Origin: Natronorubrum halophilum
GTDB taxonomy: Archaea > Halobacteriota > Halobacteria > Halobacteriales > Natrialbaceae
DNA length: 64,000 nucleotides
Direction of reading: 5' to 3'
Assembly: GCF_003670115.1 (NCBI RefSeq)
Contig: NZ_QQTY01000002.1
Span: forward strand, 1,116,001-1,180,000
Shown here one piece after another: positions 18,130 to 27,154 of the stretch. Positions within the stretch are counted from its first letter, which is position 1, and the number at the start of each line of letters is the position of its first letter. A program made the translations under genes and the position numbers. The notes under the pieces are model-generated. The model did not search any database. It was not told where the DNA came from and saw only the letters and a list, made by a program, of their open reading frames with translations.

Positions 18130-18495
18130 ATGAGCGAACGCGAAATCTCACCGAACGACCGAACGGAGGCACGAAAGCGCGTCGACTCGGAACTGCTCGA
18201 GGACGCACTCGACCTCGAGCGAGAGACGAACCGGCTGTCGGTGATGGGTGAGCCCACGCGATTTACGATCCTCTACTTGCTCGCCGAGGAGGGGCAAGTC
18301 AGAAGCGGCGAGCTGGCACAACTACTCGATCGTCGGCAAAACGACCTCTATCACCACCTCAACGCGCTCGAGGATGCGGGGTTAGTCGGGAAGTTCCGCG
18401 ACGGTGGGAGTCGCGTCTACGAGCTGTCGCCCCTGGCAGAGGGGTTCGTCCCGCAGGTGCTCGATGCCGTTCGGGCTCGAGCCAGAGCCGTCTGA
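18130..18495 (+). CDS. ArsR-family winged-helix transcription regulator
   Basis: The 121-aa protein has an ArsR-type winged helix: NRLSVMGEPTRFTILYLLAEE, the recognition region SGELAQLLDRRQNDLYHHLNALEDAGLVG, and a wing (FRDGGSRVYELS). No metal-binding cysteines are present, so a metal sensor is unlikely. It follows the HisG-like gene by 92 bases on the same strand. Target unknown. Confidence 0.85.
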   Translation: MSEREISPNDRTEARKRVDSELLEDALDLERETNRLSVMGEPTRFTILYLLAEEGQVRSGELAQLLDRRQNDLYHHLNALEDAGLVGKFRDGGSRVYELSPLAEGFVPQVLDAVRARARAV

Positions 18496-18763
18496 TTTTG
18501 TGGACTGCTCGTTCGCCGAGTTTCGATAGCGACCGGTCCAAACGCAGCCATCAGCGCAACGCGTAGCAGACTACCGTTTTGGAAACCGCACAGCGGGGAA
18601 CGTTATCGTGCGAATTCGAATGACCCGATCACCGAGGAGTTCGCGCATTTTGATATAGCGATATGAGATTTAAGAGACTGGTTTCGGACGGGTGTCATGA
18701 GTACCATCGTTGTAAATCGTCCGAATAATAGGAGCCAGGAAAGTCGACGACGCCACCGGCGGG

Positions 18764-19801
18764 TTACTCGGCCACGGAGTAGATGTGTTCGAGGTACGTT
18801 TGCCGAACCCGGTCCCCCCAGTTGTGGGTGTAGGTGTCGATCACGTCGCTGGCGACATCGCCCCGGAGATACTGGACGATACCGCGGTCTCCCGTCCGAT
18901 CGCGAAGGTGGGTGGTGAAGAAGTGCCGGAAGTAGTGCGGGGTGACGTTTTCGGCTGCTCCGCCCCCTGTCCGATACCACCCCCGTTCCCTCGCGTACTG
19001 TTCGACCACGTGGTGGACGACGTTCGGCGTCAGCCGTTCGCCCCAGCTATCGGCCGTTCCGACGAACAGCGGCTCCGTCGCGGTAGTCGACGGCCCGCTC
19101 GAGGCCGTATCCGGCCGCACGGCGAGCCACCGAACCAGTACGGCTTTCAGTTCCTCGTCGATCGGAATCACGGTCTCCCGTTTCCGTTTGTTCGACGCCG
19201 TTCGTCGTTCGCCGCCGGATTCGCGTCCGTAGCTGTGTTCGGTCGCGATAAACAGCGAGTCCGGGCGGCCCGCGATGTGCGCCCGCGGCTGCCACGTCCG
19301 GGCCTCGTGCTCGAGGTTCACGTCGATCAGATCCAGGTTACAGAGCTCTCCCGCCCTGATTCCGGTTTTCAGCAGCGTAACCACGAGCGCTTGGTGCAGC
19401 GGATGTCGAACCTCACTGACGAACGATCGCATTTCCGCCAACGTCACGTCACGCCGCGTCGGGTTCGACTCGATGGACTCGTTCATCTCCTCTAGAACGA
19501 CGGTCATCGGGTTCTCGTCGGTGTGACCGACTCGCTCGAGATAGCTGTAAAACCGGTTGAGATACGACGAGTACGTCGCGACGGTGCTCTCCGAATGCGT
19601 GGATCGAAGCTCGTGCACCCACGCCATACAGTCGCGGTAACTCGCCTCCGGCGGAGTCTTCTCGAAGCGCTCGAGGAGGAACTCCTCGTAGTCCGAGAGC
19701 ACCCGCTCGTAGGCCGTCGCGGTTCGTTCGTTCCGACCGTGGTGTTCGATGTCCTGGAGGAAGTACTCGACCGTATTCGGCGTCTGCTGACCCTCACTCA
19801 T
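18764..19801 (-). CDS. tyrosine recombinase / integrase (XerC/D-like)
   Basis: The 345-aa recombinase has an N-terminal SAM-like core-binding domain (~8-110) and a catalytic domain. Visible active-site residues are Arg149 (TGIRAGELC), the beta-hairpin Lys region (KRKRETVIP), His289 and Arg292 (HYFRHFFTTHL), and the nucleophile Tyr324 (DTYTHNW). The usual second His (LGH) reads LRGD here (residues 312-315). The gene overlaps the DUF5805 gene by 8 bases, a pairing seen repeatedly in haloarchaea. No tRNA or attachment repeat is visible nearby, so a resident chromosomal recombinase is as likely as a mobile one. Confidence 0.9.
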   Translation of the reverse strand: MSEGQQTPNTVEYFLQDIEHHGRNERTATAYERVLSDYEEFLLERFEKTPPEASYRDCMAWVHELRSTHSESTVATYSSYLNRFYSYLERVGHTDENPMTVVLEEMNESIESNPTRRDVTLAEMRSFVSEVRHPLHQALVVTLLKTGIRAGELCNLDLIDVNLEHEARTWQPRAHIAGRPDSLFIATEHSYGRESGGERRTASNKRKRETVIPIDEELKAVLVRWLAVRPDTASSGPSTTATEPLFVGTADSWGERLTPNVVHHVVEQYARERGWYRTGGGAAENVTPHYFRHFFTTHLRDRTGDRGIVQYLRGDVASDVIDTYTHNWGDRVRQTYLEHIYSVAE

Positions 19802-20183
19802 CGTTCGTCACCACGTAGCCCCCCTCGCGTCCGCTGTATCGGACCCGATTCTCGTCCTGCAGTCGTTGCAGTTCGTCGTCGAGTTCCGCCTCGACGTCGT
19901 CGACCAGTGCGTCGACGAGTCCGTCCCAGCCGAGGGCGTCCGTTCGCTGGAGGACCTCGAGAATTCGGTCGGCGAAGTCGTCGTTCGCTTCGGTTCCGGG
20001 GCTGGCTGTCGTCTCCGCGGTGGAATCGATCGCGGGAATCTCGAAGTTCGTCCGCCCGGCCTGGACCATCGTTCTGACGAACTCGCTTTGGCTCATCTCG
20101 AGTTCGTCCGCCTGCGCTTGCCAGACCTCCTTTTGGTGTCGGGGAACGTACGTTTTCACGGCGACTCGATCATCGTCGGCCAT
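19794..20183 (-). CDS. DUF5805-like small protein upstream of the recombinase
   Basis: The 129-aa protein has an N-terminal ribbon-helix-helix-like segment (RVAVKTYVPRHQKEVWQAQADELEMSQSEFVRTMVQAG), an acidic central part, and a C-terminal winged-helix-like end (LQDENRVRYSGREGGYVV). The pattern matches what I know as DUF5805, found next to haloarchaeal XerC/D-like genes. It is probably the DNA-binding accessory or autoregulator of the recombinase. It is the first gene of the pair, preceded by an AT-rich inverted repeat. Confidence 0.8.
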   Translation of the reverse strand: MADDDRVAVKTYVPRHQKEVWQAQADELEMSQSEFVRTMVQAGRTNFEIPAIDSTAETTASPGTEANDDFADRILEVLQRTDALGWDGLVDALVDDVEAELDDELQRLQDENRVRYSGREGGYVVTNDE

Positions 20184-20228
20184 ACCCGGTCGGTCTCAGC
20201 GCCACCACTTCAATCTATCCCACTATCA

Positions 20229-20248
20229 CAAATAAGGGCATTTATTTG
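20229..20248 (-). promoter_or_regulatory. inverted repeat in the DUF5805-recombinase promoter
   Basis: CAAATAA (20229-20235) and TTATTTG (20242-20248) form a perfect 7-bp inverted repeat with a 6-base spacer, about 45-65 bases before the DUF5805 start. It lies in the AT-rich promoter and is a good operator candidate, possibly for the ribbon-helix-helix protein itself. Confidence 0.5.
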
Positions 20249-21956
20249 GGTAGTTAGAACCCTATGGGCGGCCACAATAGACTATTATCTGTGTCCAAAG
20301 ACCCAGTAGAACAGGCCCAGTAGTACCATGGAAGAAGATAATGGTGCTGCCGAGATGAGATACGACCTCGCCACCTCGAGGCTATCGGCACAATGTGAAT
20401 TTTCACTGTCATACCTTGCGTTGGCTGTCGTCTTTTTGGTTAAAAGTTTGCCAATTTAGTAGAGCGATCCGTGCTAACTGGTAGAATTACCGGCAATATT
20501 AGAAGGCCGTTTCCACCGCCTGTCCCCTAGGGGTTGCGTCCCGAGAACCGGGTTGCAGAAATCGGTCGATTCGGCCCAAATAGTTACATGTGTGTCAGTA
20601 ACTGCGCCGAGTTTTCGTCCGTACCCTTCGAGTCGTTCCACCAGTTTCGGTCAGCGAGCAGAAAACACCCTCGAGGAAAATCTCACATCACGTAGGGATC
20701 ACCGTGAGCGTCGTTCGTCACCGAGAACGAATCCGTGTCGACCGAGTGACTTCGAGTGGGCGAAATCGGTCCTCGAGTCGGAATTCCGGGACGCTACGAA
20801 ACGCCCGTACACAGGTATCCGTTCGTAAAGAGACGAGTTCGGCGTCGCTTGCTCGACCGGGGCTCTCAGTGTATCCCGGCCTGCGCTTGAAAATCGACGT
20901 TCGGCGGCTCGAGGCACGATTATTGCCAGCGGTGGATCGGATTCGAAGCCGTTCGTTCGTCGGATGTGCGATATCGAACTGGCGATCCGTACTAAACCGA
21001 CCGTCGTTTCCGAAATCGGAATCGTATCGCGGCGAGTGCTCGGGTCCGAAGCGACGTACACCTGCGTTAGAGCGCGCTCTCGAGCCCTAGAAGACGACGG
21101 AGCGGGCCTCGAGAGTAACCCGGGCAGTGTTTTCAATAACCTCGCTGACGCGGCGTCAGCGGCCGTTGATCAACGGTCGGTACAGCCCGGAACGGGTCTC
21201 GATCCGATCGGTGACTGGTACCGAAAAGCGGTCGGCGACTGTCGCTCCTCGTATCGTTGCGGGAGAAGATGACGTTCGTCTCTCGTCGGCCCCCTCTCGG
21301 TTCCGGTTGTGTAAGGCGGTTCGCACCTCGACAGCGCTGCGGTCTACGATAGTAACAGCTACACCTATTCACGAACCGATCGCACGACGGCTGTGTAGTG
21401 ACGTGCAGCGGCTCCGTTGGTTCGGTGTCTCGAGCGATGTCGAACCGTCGGATCGAGATCCGGTACCGGACGATTCGCGGTCGAACGACATTGCTCACCC
21501 ATAATTATCGTCGTCGACTGTCCAGTTCGCGATACCGACTCGGGTTCGCTGCCCGCTCGCACGCCGTGCTGACGTGAGGCGTTCGCTATTTTCGGTCTCA
21601 CTCGAGTGCGTGGGGTGAATTTCGAGGCTCGAGTGGGACCGGGAGATCATTGGTAGTGTGCGTTATTTGCGACTGTCGATTCATCCGCTCCGTGCACACC
21701 AGATATATCGTATATTGCTATATCGAACCGCAGTCGTACAGCACTCACTGTAACCGCTGTAAGTCATGCCCGCCCGATCGCACGACAGTTGTGCGGTCGG
21801 TGTGTAACTATGTACATTGGACGTTCGGTGGCACTGAACGAAGCGAACGAGACGCCCGTACGCTGATCGTCTGTCCGTCCGAACCGCGACAGCTATTGAA
21901 GAATCGACTGCCCAAATTACATAGGTCACCTGGTGGTTAGGACGTATACCCCACAG
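20249..21956. other. gene-poor region of about 1.7 kb
   Basis: I see no convincing gene here. A 43-codon frame at 20328-20459 (MEEDNGAAEMRYDLA... with a hydrophobic end) and a 102-codon frame at 20964-21272 (MCDIELAIRTKPTVVSEIGIV...) are the least unlikely, but neither has a family signature. Base composition is lower in GC than the flanks, especially at 20270-20470 and 21640-21930. A palindromic CCCCTAGGGG lies at about 20523-20532. It may be a decayed integration region next to the recombinase, or it may hold unrecognised RNA. Confidence 0.45.
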
Positions 21957-23690
21957 ATGGCCAGCTATTATCCGGCACTACAGTGGACGCCCCACACGCC
22001 GGTACTCGTCGCGTCGTTTGTGGTCTGTACCGCACTCACGTTCGCTGGCTGGCGGTACCGTAACCAATCGGCCGCGTTTCCGTTTACCGTGATGATGCTC
22101 GGCTGCGCGTTGTATACTGGAACCGTCATCGTCGAATTTTCGGTCGTTGGCCTGGAGTCGACCCTGTTCTGGGCGCGACTGCAGTATCTCGGATGGGTGG
22201 TAATCACGCCGGCCGCATTCGTGTTCGTCCTCAGCTACACCGGTCGGAATCGTTGGGTGACGCTGAAACTGTTCGCGGCGCTGGCGGTCGTCCCGGTGGT
22301 CACCCTCTTACTCGTCTTTTCTCCGCTGGCTTCCGACCTCATCTTTCAGAATCCGCGGATGGTCGACAACGGTGGTATCGCGTACCTAGCCTACGATGCC
22401 GGACCGTGGTACGTCGCCGACGGCCTGTACAACAACGTCGTTATCGCGCTCGGATTCGTCCTGCTGGTGCGAACGTACTTTCGAACGACGATCGGTCAAC
22501 GGGATCAGGTCGGGGTACTCGTAATTGGCTTACTACCGTACGTAACCCTCGTTCCGTTCTACTATCACGTTGGACCTGCCGTATTCGACTTCGGAACACC
22601 GTACGAGATCGAGCCGTTCTTGTTCACGTTTACGGGATCGATCTTCGCGTGGGCGCTGTACAAATACCAGTTTCTCGAGAGCGTTCCCGTCCCCTTCGAG
22701 TTGCTGCTCGAGGCCACGCCGAACGGGATTTTCGCCGTCGACAACGAGAGTCGCATCACCGAGTTCAATCGGACCGCATGCGAGTACTTGGACATGACCG
22801 AACCGATCATCGGACAACCGCTGGCGACGCTCTCCGAACCGGCCGAGCGGGTCGACGCAATCATCGCGGACGAACGGGAGCCCGAGTTACGGATCGGCAA
22901 CGACGTGTATCACGTGTCGGCGTCCCAGCTCACCGACTCGCAGGGCGTCGAGCACGGGCGAATGGTGGTTATCCAGGACGTCACCGAGCGCGTACAGTAC
23001 GATCGGCTGCTGGAGCGTCACAACGAGCAACTCGAGACGCTAAACCAGATGCTTCGCCACGACATTCGAAACGACACGATGGTCGCGCTCGGCTGGAGCG
23101 AAGTCCTGGCCGAACTCGTCGAAGAGACGCCGCTCGAGGAGGAGACGGTACCCCTTCTCGACTACATCGACACGTCCATCAGGCATATCACCGATCTCAC
23201 GAAGATCGCATCGGAGCTCTCACAGCCCCTCGAGCGACCGGGAGACGATTGGAACCGCTCGATTCCGCTCCAACAGGTGCTCAAACAGGAGGTCGAGAAG
23301 GCAGCCGAAGCGTTTCCAGACGCCGTGTTCACGCTCGAGGACCCGCCGGACATCGAGGTTACCGCCGACAGGGCGCTCGCGTCCGCGGTCAGCAACGTGC
23401 TTCGAAACGCGGTACTACACAACGACAAGGAAATCCCGAGGGTCGACATCTCCGTCGACGTCGACGGCGACCGCGTGAGCGTTCGGATCGCGGATAACGG
23501 CCCGGGAATTCCGCCGGAGATGCGAGAGCGGATCTTCGAACGCGGGGTAAAGGGCAAACAGAGCGGCGGCACCGGACTCGGATTACACCTGGTTCAGACG
23601 TTCATGACCTGGTACGACGGGTCGATCGAAGTCGAAGACAACGACCCGACTGGAACGGTATTCACAATCGAACTGCCGGTCGTAGAGTAG
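21957..23690 (+). CDS. membrane sensor histidine kinase (7TM-PAS-HisKA-HATPase)
   Basis: The 577-aa protein has seven membrane helices in residues ~10-235 (histidine kinase N-terminal 7TM type). A PAS domain follows (~245-345, with ATPNGIFAVDNESRITEFNRT). Next come a HisKA helix with the phospho-accepting His368 in LRHDIRND and an ATPase domain with N box (SNVLRNAVLHN), G1 (IADNGPGIPP) and G2 (GTGLGLHLVQ). The ATG at 21957 is chosen over the GTG at 21933. No response regulator gene is adjacent, which is common for haloarchaeal kinases. The signal is unknown. Confidence 0.92.
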   Translation: MASYYPALQWTPHTPVLVASFVVCTALTFAGWRYRNQSAAFPFTVMMLGCALYTGTVIVEFSVVGLESTLFWARLQYLGWVVITPAAFVFVLSYTGRNRWVTLKLFAALAVVPVVTLLLVFSPLASDLIFQNPRMVDNGGIAYLAYDAGPWYVADGLYNNVVIALGFVLLVRTYFRTTIGQRDQVGVLVIGLLPYVTLVPFYYHVGPAVFDFGTPYEIEPFLFTFTGSIFAWALYKYQFLESVPVPFELLLEATPNGIFAVDNESRITEFNRTACEYLDMTEPIIGQPLATLSEPAERVDAIIADEREPELRIGNDVYHVSASQLTDSQGVEHGRMVVIQDVTERVQYDRLLERHNEQLETLNQMLRHDIRNDTMVALGWSEVLAELVEETPLEEETVPLLDYIDTSIRHITDLTKIASELSQPLERPGDDWNRSIPLQQVLKQEVEKAAEAFPDAVFTLEDPPDIEVTADRALASAVSNVLRNAVLHNDKEIPRVDISVDVDGDRVSVRIADNGPGIPPEMRERIFERGVKGKQSGGTGLGLHLVQTFMTWYDGSIEVEDNDPTGTVFTIELPVVE

Positions 23691-23758
23691 TCGAGACGCC
23701 GCGCGGGGGCGATCTGTATGGTCGGCTGATGCCGCTCGTTCTCGCGCGTTCCGACCCG

Positions 23759-24733
23759 CTACCGGCGAAGGTTTTCGGGAAAGATGCTCTCCGGGAGATA
23801 CGCCGAGACGACCCAGTTCGGCGCGTTGACTACCTCGTTGATCTTCAGGTCGACGGCCGCCGAACAGAGGATGTAGGCCTGTTCGCGGGTGAGTTCGCGC
23901 TCGTCGTGCAGGTGGTCGATCATCCCTCGGATGGCCGTTCTGGCTGCTTCGCGGAGATCGTCGCCGATTCCCGAGGTAGCGAACATCGGTTCGTCACGAC
24001 CGGTCGGCGTGAACGGGCCGTCGGTCTCGAAGCGCGGCTGCTCGATCGAGAGATCCGAACGCACGTCGAATCGACACGTGACCGACATCGGAGCCTCGAT
24101 TCCCGTCCCACAGACCTCGCCGTCTCCCTGGGCGGCGTGGCAGTCACCGACGCTAAACAGTGCGTCCTCGACCGCGACGGGAAGCGACAGCGTCGATCCC
24201 GCCGTCAGGTGTTTGACATCCATATTGCCCCCGACGGATCGCGGCGGAAACGTGCTGTGTTCCCCCTCCTCTCCGGGTGCGACGCCAAGAATACCGGGGA
24301 ACGGATCCAGTGGGACTTCGATCCCGTTTACGAAGCGAGCGACGTCGTCCTCGAGATCCCAGACGTGCAACGCCGGGTCTGGAAACGCGTCGAAAAGCAA
24401 TCCGAGGTCCGCTGCCCCCGGAAGAACCAGGGTGTATCCCCACCCGCGGTGCTCGAGTTCTAACAGTTCGATCTGGAGGACGTCGCCCGGACCGGCGCCG
24501 TCGATAGCGATCGGCCCGGTCAGGGGGTGTACGGGATCGATGTCCAGTTCGGCGACGTCCGCGGTCACCGAGTCGGGACCGAGTTGTCCGCTCGTGGCGT
24601 CCCGACACTCGAACCGGACGACGTCGCCAGGATCGATCGTCAGTACCGGTTCGAGATCGTTGTTCCACCTGCTGTGAACATTCGCGTCGTCGTCACTCAC
24701 TCGATGATCTACCGCGTCGTGATCGCTGGACAT
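23759..24733 (-). CDS. acetamidase/formamidase family protein
   Basis: The 324-aa protein of the FmdA/AmdA family hydrolyses short amides to acid and ammonia. Recognisable are the N-terminal SRWNNDLEPVLTIDPGDVVRFECRD region, the central GILGVAPGEEGEHSTFPPRSVGGNMD with the conserved glycine and acid residues, and the metal-binding VGDCHAAQGDGEVCGTGIE segment. The C-terminal CSAAVDLKINEVVNAPNWVVSAYLP is also typical. Length is close to the family's usual ~300-400. The gene is convergent with the kinase and divergent from nothing obvious. It could serve nitrogen scavenging. Confidence 0.9.
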   Translation of the reverse strand: MSSDHDAVDHRVSDDDANVHSRWNNDLEPVLTIDPGDVVRFECRDATSGQLGPDSVTADVAELDIDPVHPLTGPIAIDGAGPGDVLQIELLELEHRGWGYTLVLPGAADLGLLFDAFPDPALHVWDLEDDVARFVNGIEVPLDPFPGILGVAPGEEGEHSTFPPRSVGGNMDVKHLTAGSTLSLPVAVEDALFSVGDCHAAQGDGEVCGTGIEAPMSVTCRFDVRSDLSIEQPRFETDGPFTPTGRDEPMFATSGIGDDLREAARTAIRGMIDHLHDERELTREQAYILCSAAVDLKINEVVNAPNWVVSAYLPESIFPENLRR

Positions 24734-24915
24734 TCGATTATATTACACGAGGCGGTACCTGATAAATTGATTCCCCTACCGAGTCGTCCTCACGAACAGT
24801 TCGCGTACGGTGGACTCGCGTCGGGTGCGGCCGGTCCGCTGCGAGCGCGAAGAACAGTAGTCGCTGCAGGGTACCGGTCGAAAATCGAAGAGTTCGCGTG
24901 GGCCTGTCGATCGGG

Positions 24916-25149
24916 TCAGTGCGTCGCCGTTCGGACGTCGTCGACTCGATACAGATCTTCCTGCAGTCCATCGCCCTCGCAGTCGTCGCTCGGACATTCG
25001 TAGTGCCAGCCGTCCTGCGTCGCATCGCCCTCCCGGAATCGGTCGCCACAGACCTGGCAGAAAAGCTGTCCCTTTTTGCACGTATCTCGGTGTAACTCGA
25101 GGGCGAGTTCGGTCTGGAAAGACTGGTTGCAGTTGCGACAGGTGTGCAT
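24916..25149 (-). CDS. small zinc-finger protein with C2H2-like and treble-clef-like motifs
   Basis: The protein has 77 residues from the ATG at 25149. It begins MHTCRNCNQSFQTELALELHRDTC, a C2H2-type finger (Cys4, Cys7, His20, Cys24). A second cysteine set follows (FCQVCGDRF...YECPSDDCEGDG). It probably binds two zinc ions. An upstream in-frame start at 25176 would add non-conserved residues. Such proteins in haloarchaea may bind nucleic acid or act in protein contacts; no target is apparent. Confidence 0.8.
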   Translation of the reverse strand: MHTCRNCNQSFQTELALELHRDTCKKGQLFCQVCGDRFREGDATQDGWHYECPSDDCEGDGLQEDLYRVDDVRTATH

Positions 25150-25541
25150 ATTTCGTCTGACGCGAGCATCCCCCAAAACTGCTTGGGTTCTTTTATTGCA
25201 ACTTCAATGCCCGTGATTCGGCGTCACTGCTCCGATTTAGCCTCGACGGTCAGGGAAGAAAGAACGGTTATATTCGTGATTTACTCGGTGCTGGGTACTT
25301 CGTTCCCTGTCAGATCAGTTCCCACGATAGCCTGCGCTTCGGTCACACGATCGAATGTAAGGAATCAGGGATAATTCGTTTCGATTCGAGAGCCCACCGG
25401 ATACGTCACGACCCGACATCGTGGGACGAAACATACTGTGATGGCCCGTCGGGGAACGACTGACGAGTTACGCGAGCGGTGACGGCCGACGGTACAGTAG
25501 ACGGGATTCCAAACGGGTCGCGTTGATCGCCGCTGTGTGGG
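25150..25541. other. intergenic region, no gene seen
   Basis: This lies between the zinc-finger gene and the fumarase terminator side. The left part (25150-25300) is AT-rich and probably carries the zinc-finger promoter. Short open frames antisense to the zinc-finger gene have no protein-like features. I see no RNA gene or repeat here. Confidence 0.4.
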
Positions 25542-26951
25542 TCAGTCGTCTTGGCCGAGGATCCCGCGTTCGGTCATCTTCCGGGGATCGAGCACCTCGT
25601 CGGCTTCCACCTCGTCGAGGTAGCCCTTCTCGAGGACGACTTCTCGGACCGTCTTGCCCTCCTTGAGCGCCGTCTTGGCGACCTCGCTGGCCTTATCGTA
25701 GCCGATGTGGACGTTGAGCGAGGTGGCCATCGCCATCGACTCCTCGACGCGCTCCTCGCAGTACTCCGCGTTGGCCTCGAGCGGGTCGACGAAGCGCTCG
25801 GCGAAGACCTGACTCGAGTTCGAGATGAGCTCCGCGGACTCGAGGAAGTTGTGGGCCAGTACGGGTTTGTAGAGGTTGAGATCGATCTGACCTTCCGCCG
25901 CACCGGCGGAAACGGCAGCGTCGTTGCCGACGACCTGTTTGTGGACCTGATTGACGGCCTCGGCGACGACGGGGTTGATCTTGCCGGGCATGATCGAAGA
26001 ACCGGGCTGGTTCTCGGGCTGTTCGACCTCGCCGAGCCCGTTGCGCGGTCCGGAGGCGAGCAGCCGTAGGTCGTTTGCGATCTTGTTCAGCGAGCCCGCA
26101 ATTACTCGGAGTGCGCCGTGGGCCTCGCTCATCGCGTCGTGGGCGGCCTGGGCCTCGAAGTGGTTGTCCGCCTCGCGGAACTGGACGCCGGTCTCTTTCG
26201 TGATGTACTCGGCGGCGCGGCCGGGGAACTCCTCGTGCGTATTGAGTCCGGTGCCGACCGCGGTGCCGCCGAGAGCGAGTTCCGCGAGGTGTTCGCGGAC
26301 GTTGTCGACGCGGCCGAGTCCCTTCTCGACCTGCGTTCGGTAGCCGCCGAACTCCTGGCCGAGGGTGACCGGCGTCGCGTCCTGAAGGTGTGTTCGTCCC
26401 GTCTTTACGACGTCGTCGAACTCCTCCTCTTTGCGCTCGAGCGCCTCGCGGAGCGTGTCGAGTGCCGGGATGACGTCCTTCTCGACGGCCTCGAGGGAGG
26501 CGACGTGCATCGCGGTGGGGATGACGTCGTTGCTCGATTGGCCGTAGTTGACGTGGTCGTTGGGGTGGACGGTGCGGTCGCCGATTTCGCTGCCCATGAT
26601 TTCGGCCGCGCGGTTTGCGATGACCTCGTTGGCGTTCATGTTCGAGGACGTTCCGGAGCCGGTCTGGAAGACGTCGACCGGGAACTGGTCGTCGTGCTCG
26701 CCGGCGATGACCTCGTCGGCGGCCTCGATGATCGCCTCGGCCTCGGCCTCCTCGACGAGGCCGAGGTCGCGGTTGGCCTGCGCGGCGGCCTTTTTGACGA
26801 CGCCGAGCGCGCGAATGAACCGTCGGCCGAAGGAGATACCCGAGATGGGGAAGTTCTGGATCGCCCGCTGGGTCTGTGCACCCCAGTAGGCGTCTTTCGG
26901 TACCTGCATCTCGCCGAGACTGTCGCGTTCGAGTCTGTAGTCCTCGCTCAT
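25542..26951 (-). CDS. fumC: fumarate hydratase, class II (FumC)
   Basis: The 469-aa iron-free fumarase interconverts fumarate and L-malate in the TCA cycle in the cytoplasm. The superfamily signature GSSIMPGKINPVVAE is present, along with the substrate-binding GSGTSSNMNANEV and the TGRTHLQDATP segment carrying the catalytic His. Start ATG at 26951 gives the typical N-terminus MSEDYRLERDSLGEMQVP; 12 further codons upstream look unrelated. Length matches the family. It stands alone, divergent from the sugar ABC operon. Confidence 0.97.
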   Translation of the reverse strand: MSEDYRLERDSLGEMQVPKDAYWGAQTQRAIQNFPISGISFGRRFIRALGVVKKAAAQANRDLGLVEEAEAEAIIEAADEVIAGEHDDQFPVDVFQTGSGTSSNMNANEVIANRAAEIMGSEIGDRTVHPNDHVNYGQSSNDVIPTAMHVASLEAVEKDVIPALDTLREALERKEEEFDDVVKTGRTHLQDATPVTLGQEFGGYRTQVEKGLGRVDNVREHLAELALGGTAVGTGLNTHEEFPGRAAEYITKETGVQFREADNHFEAQAAHDAMSEAHGALRVIAGSLNKIANDLRLLASGPRNGLGEVEQPENQPGSSIMPGKINPVVAEAVNQVHKQVVGNDAAVSAGAAEGQIDLNLYKPVLAHNFLESAELISNSSQVFAERFVDPLEANAEYCEERVEESMAMATSLNVHIGYDKASEVAKTALKEGKTVREVVLEKGYLDEVEADEVLDPRKMTERGILGQDD

Positions 26952-27154
26952 GAGCGAACGGTTGGCGGTGGGGTGCGTAAAAGCCACCGGTCTGATTCCG
27001 GGAGCCGACGCGAACTACCACGGAACCGTTTCGATCTGTACTTCGTCAGTAGACGAGTGGGCAACTCTCCGTCGGATTAACTATTGACTCGGAATGTAAT
27101 AAATATTGGAAACTATTAAGTGCCCCCCGTACAATCAATCATGTGTGATTTACA

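Noticed and set aside
18496-18763. Possible attachment site for the recombinase
   Set aside because: No tRNA gene and no direct repeat matching the other side of the recombinase pair could be found by eye.
20704-21090. 128-codon ORF in the gene-poor region
   Set aside because: Arg/Ser-rich composition typical of an out-of-frame reading; no family match.
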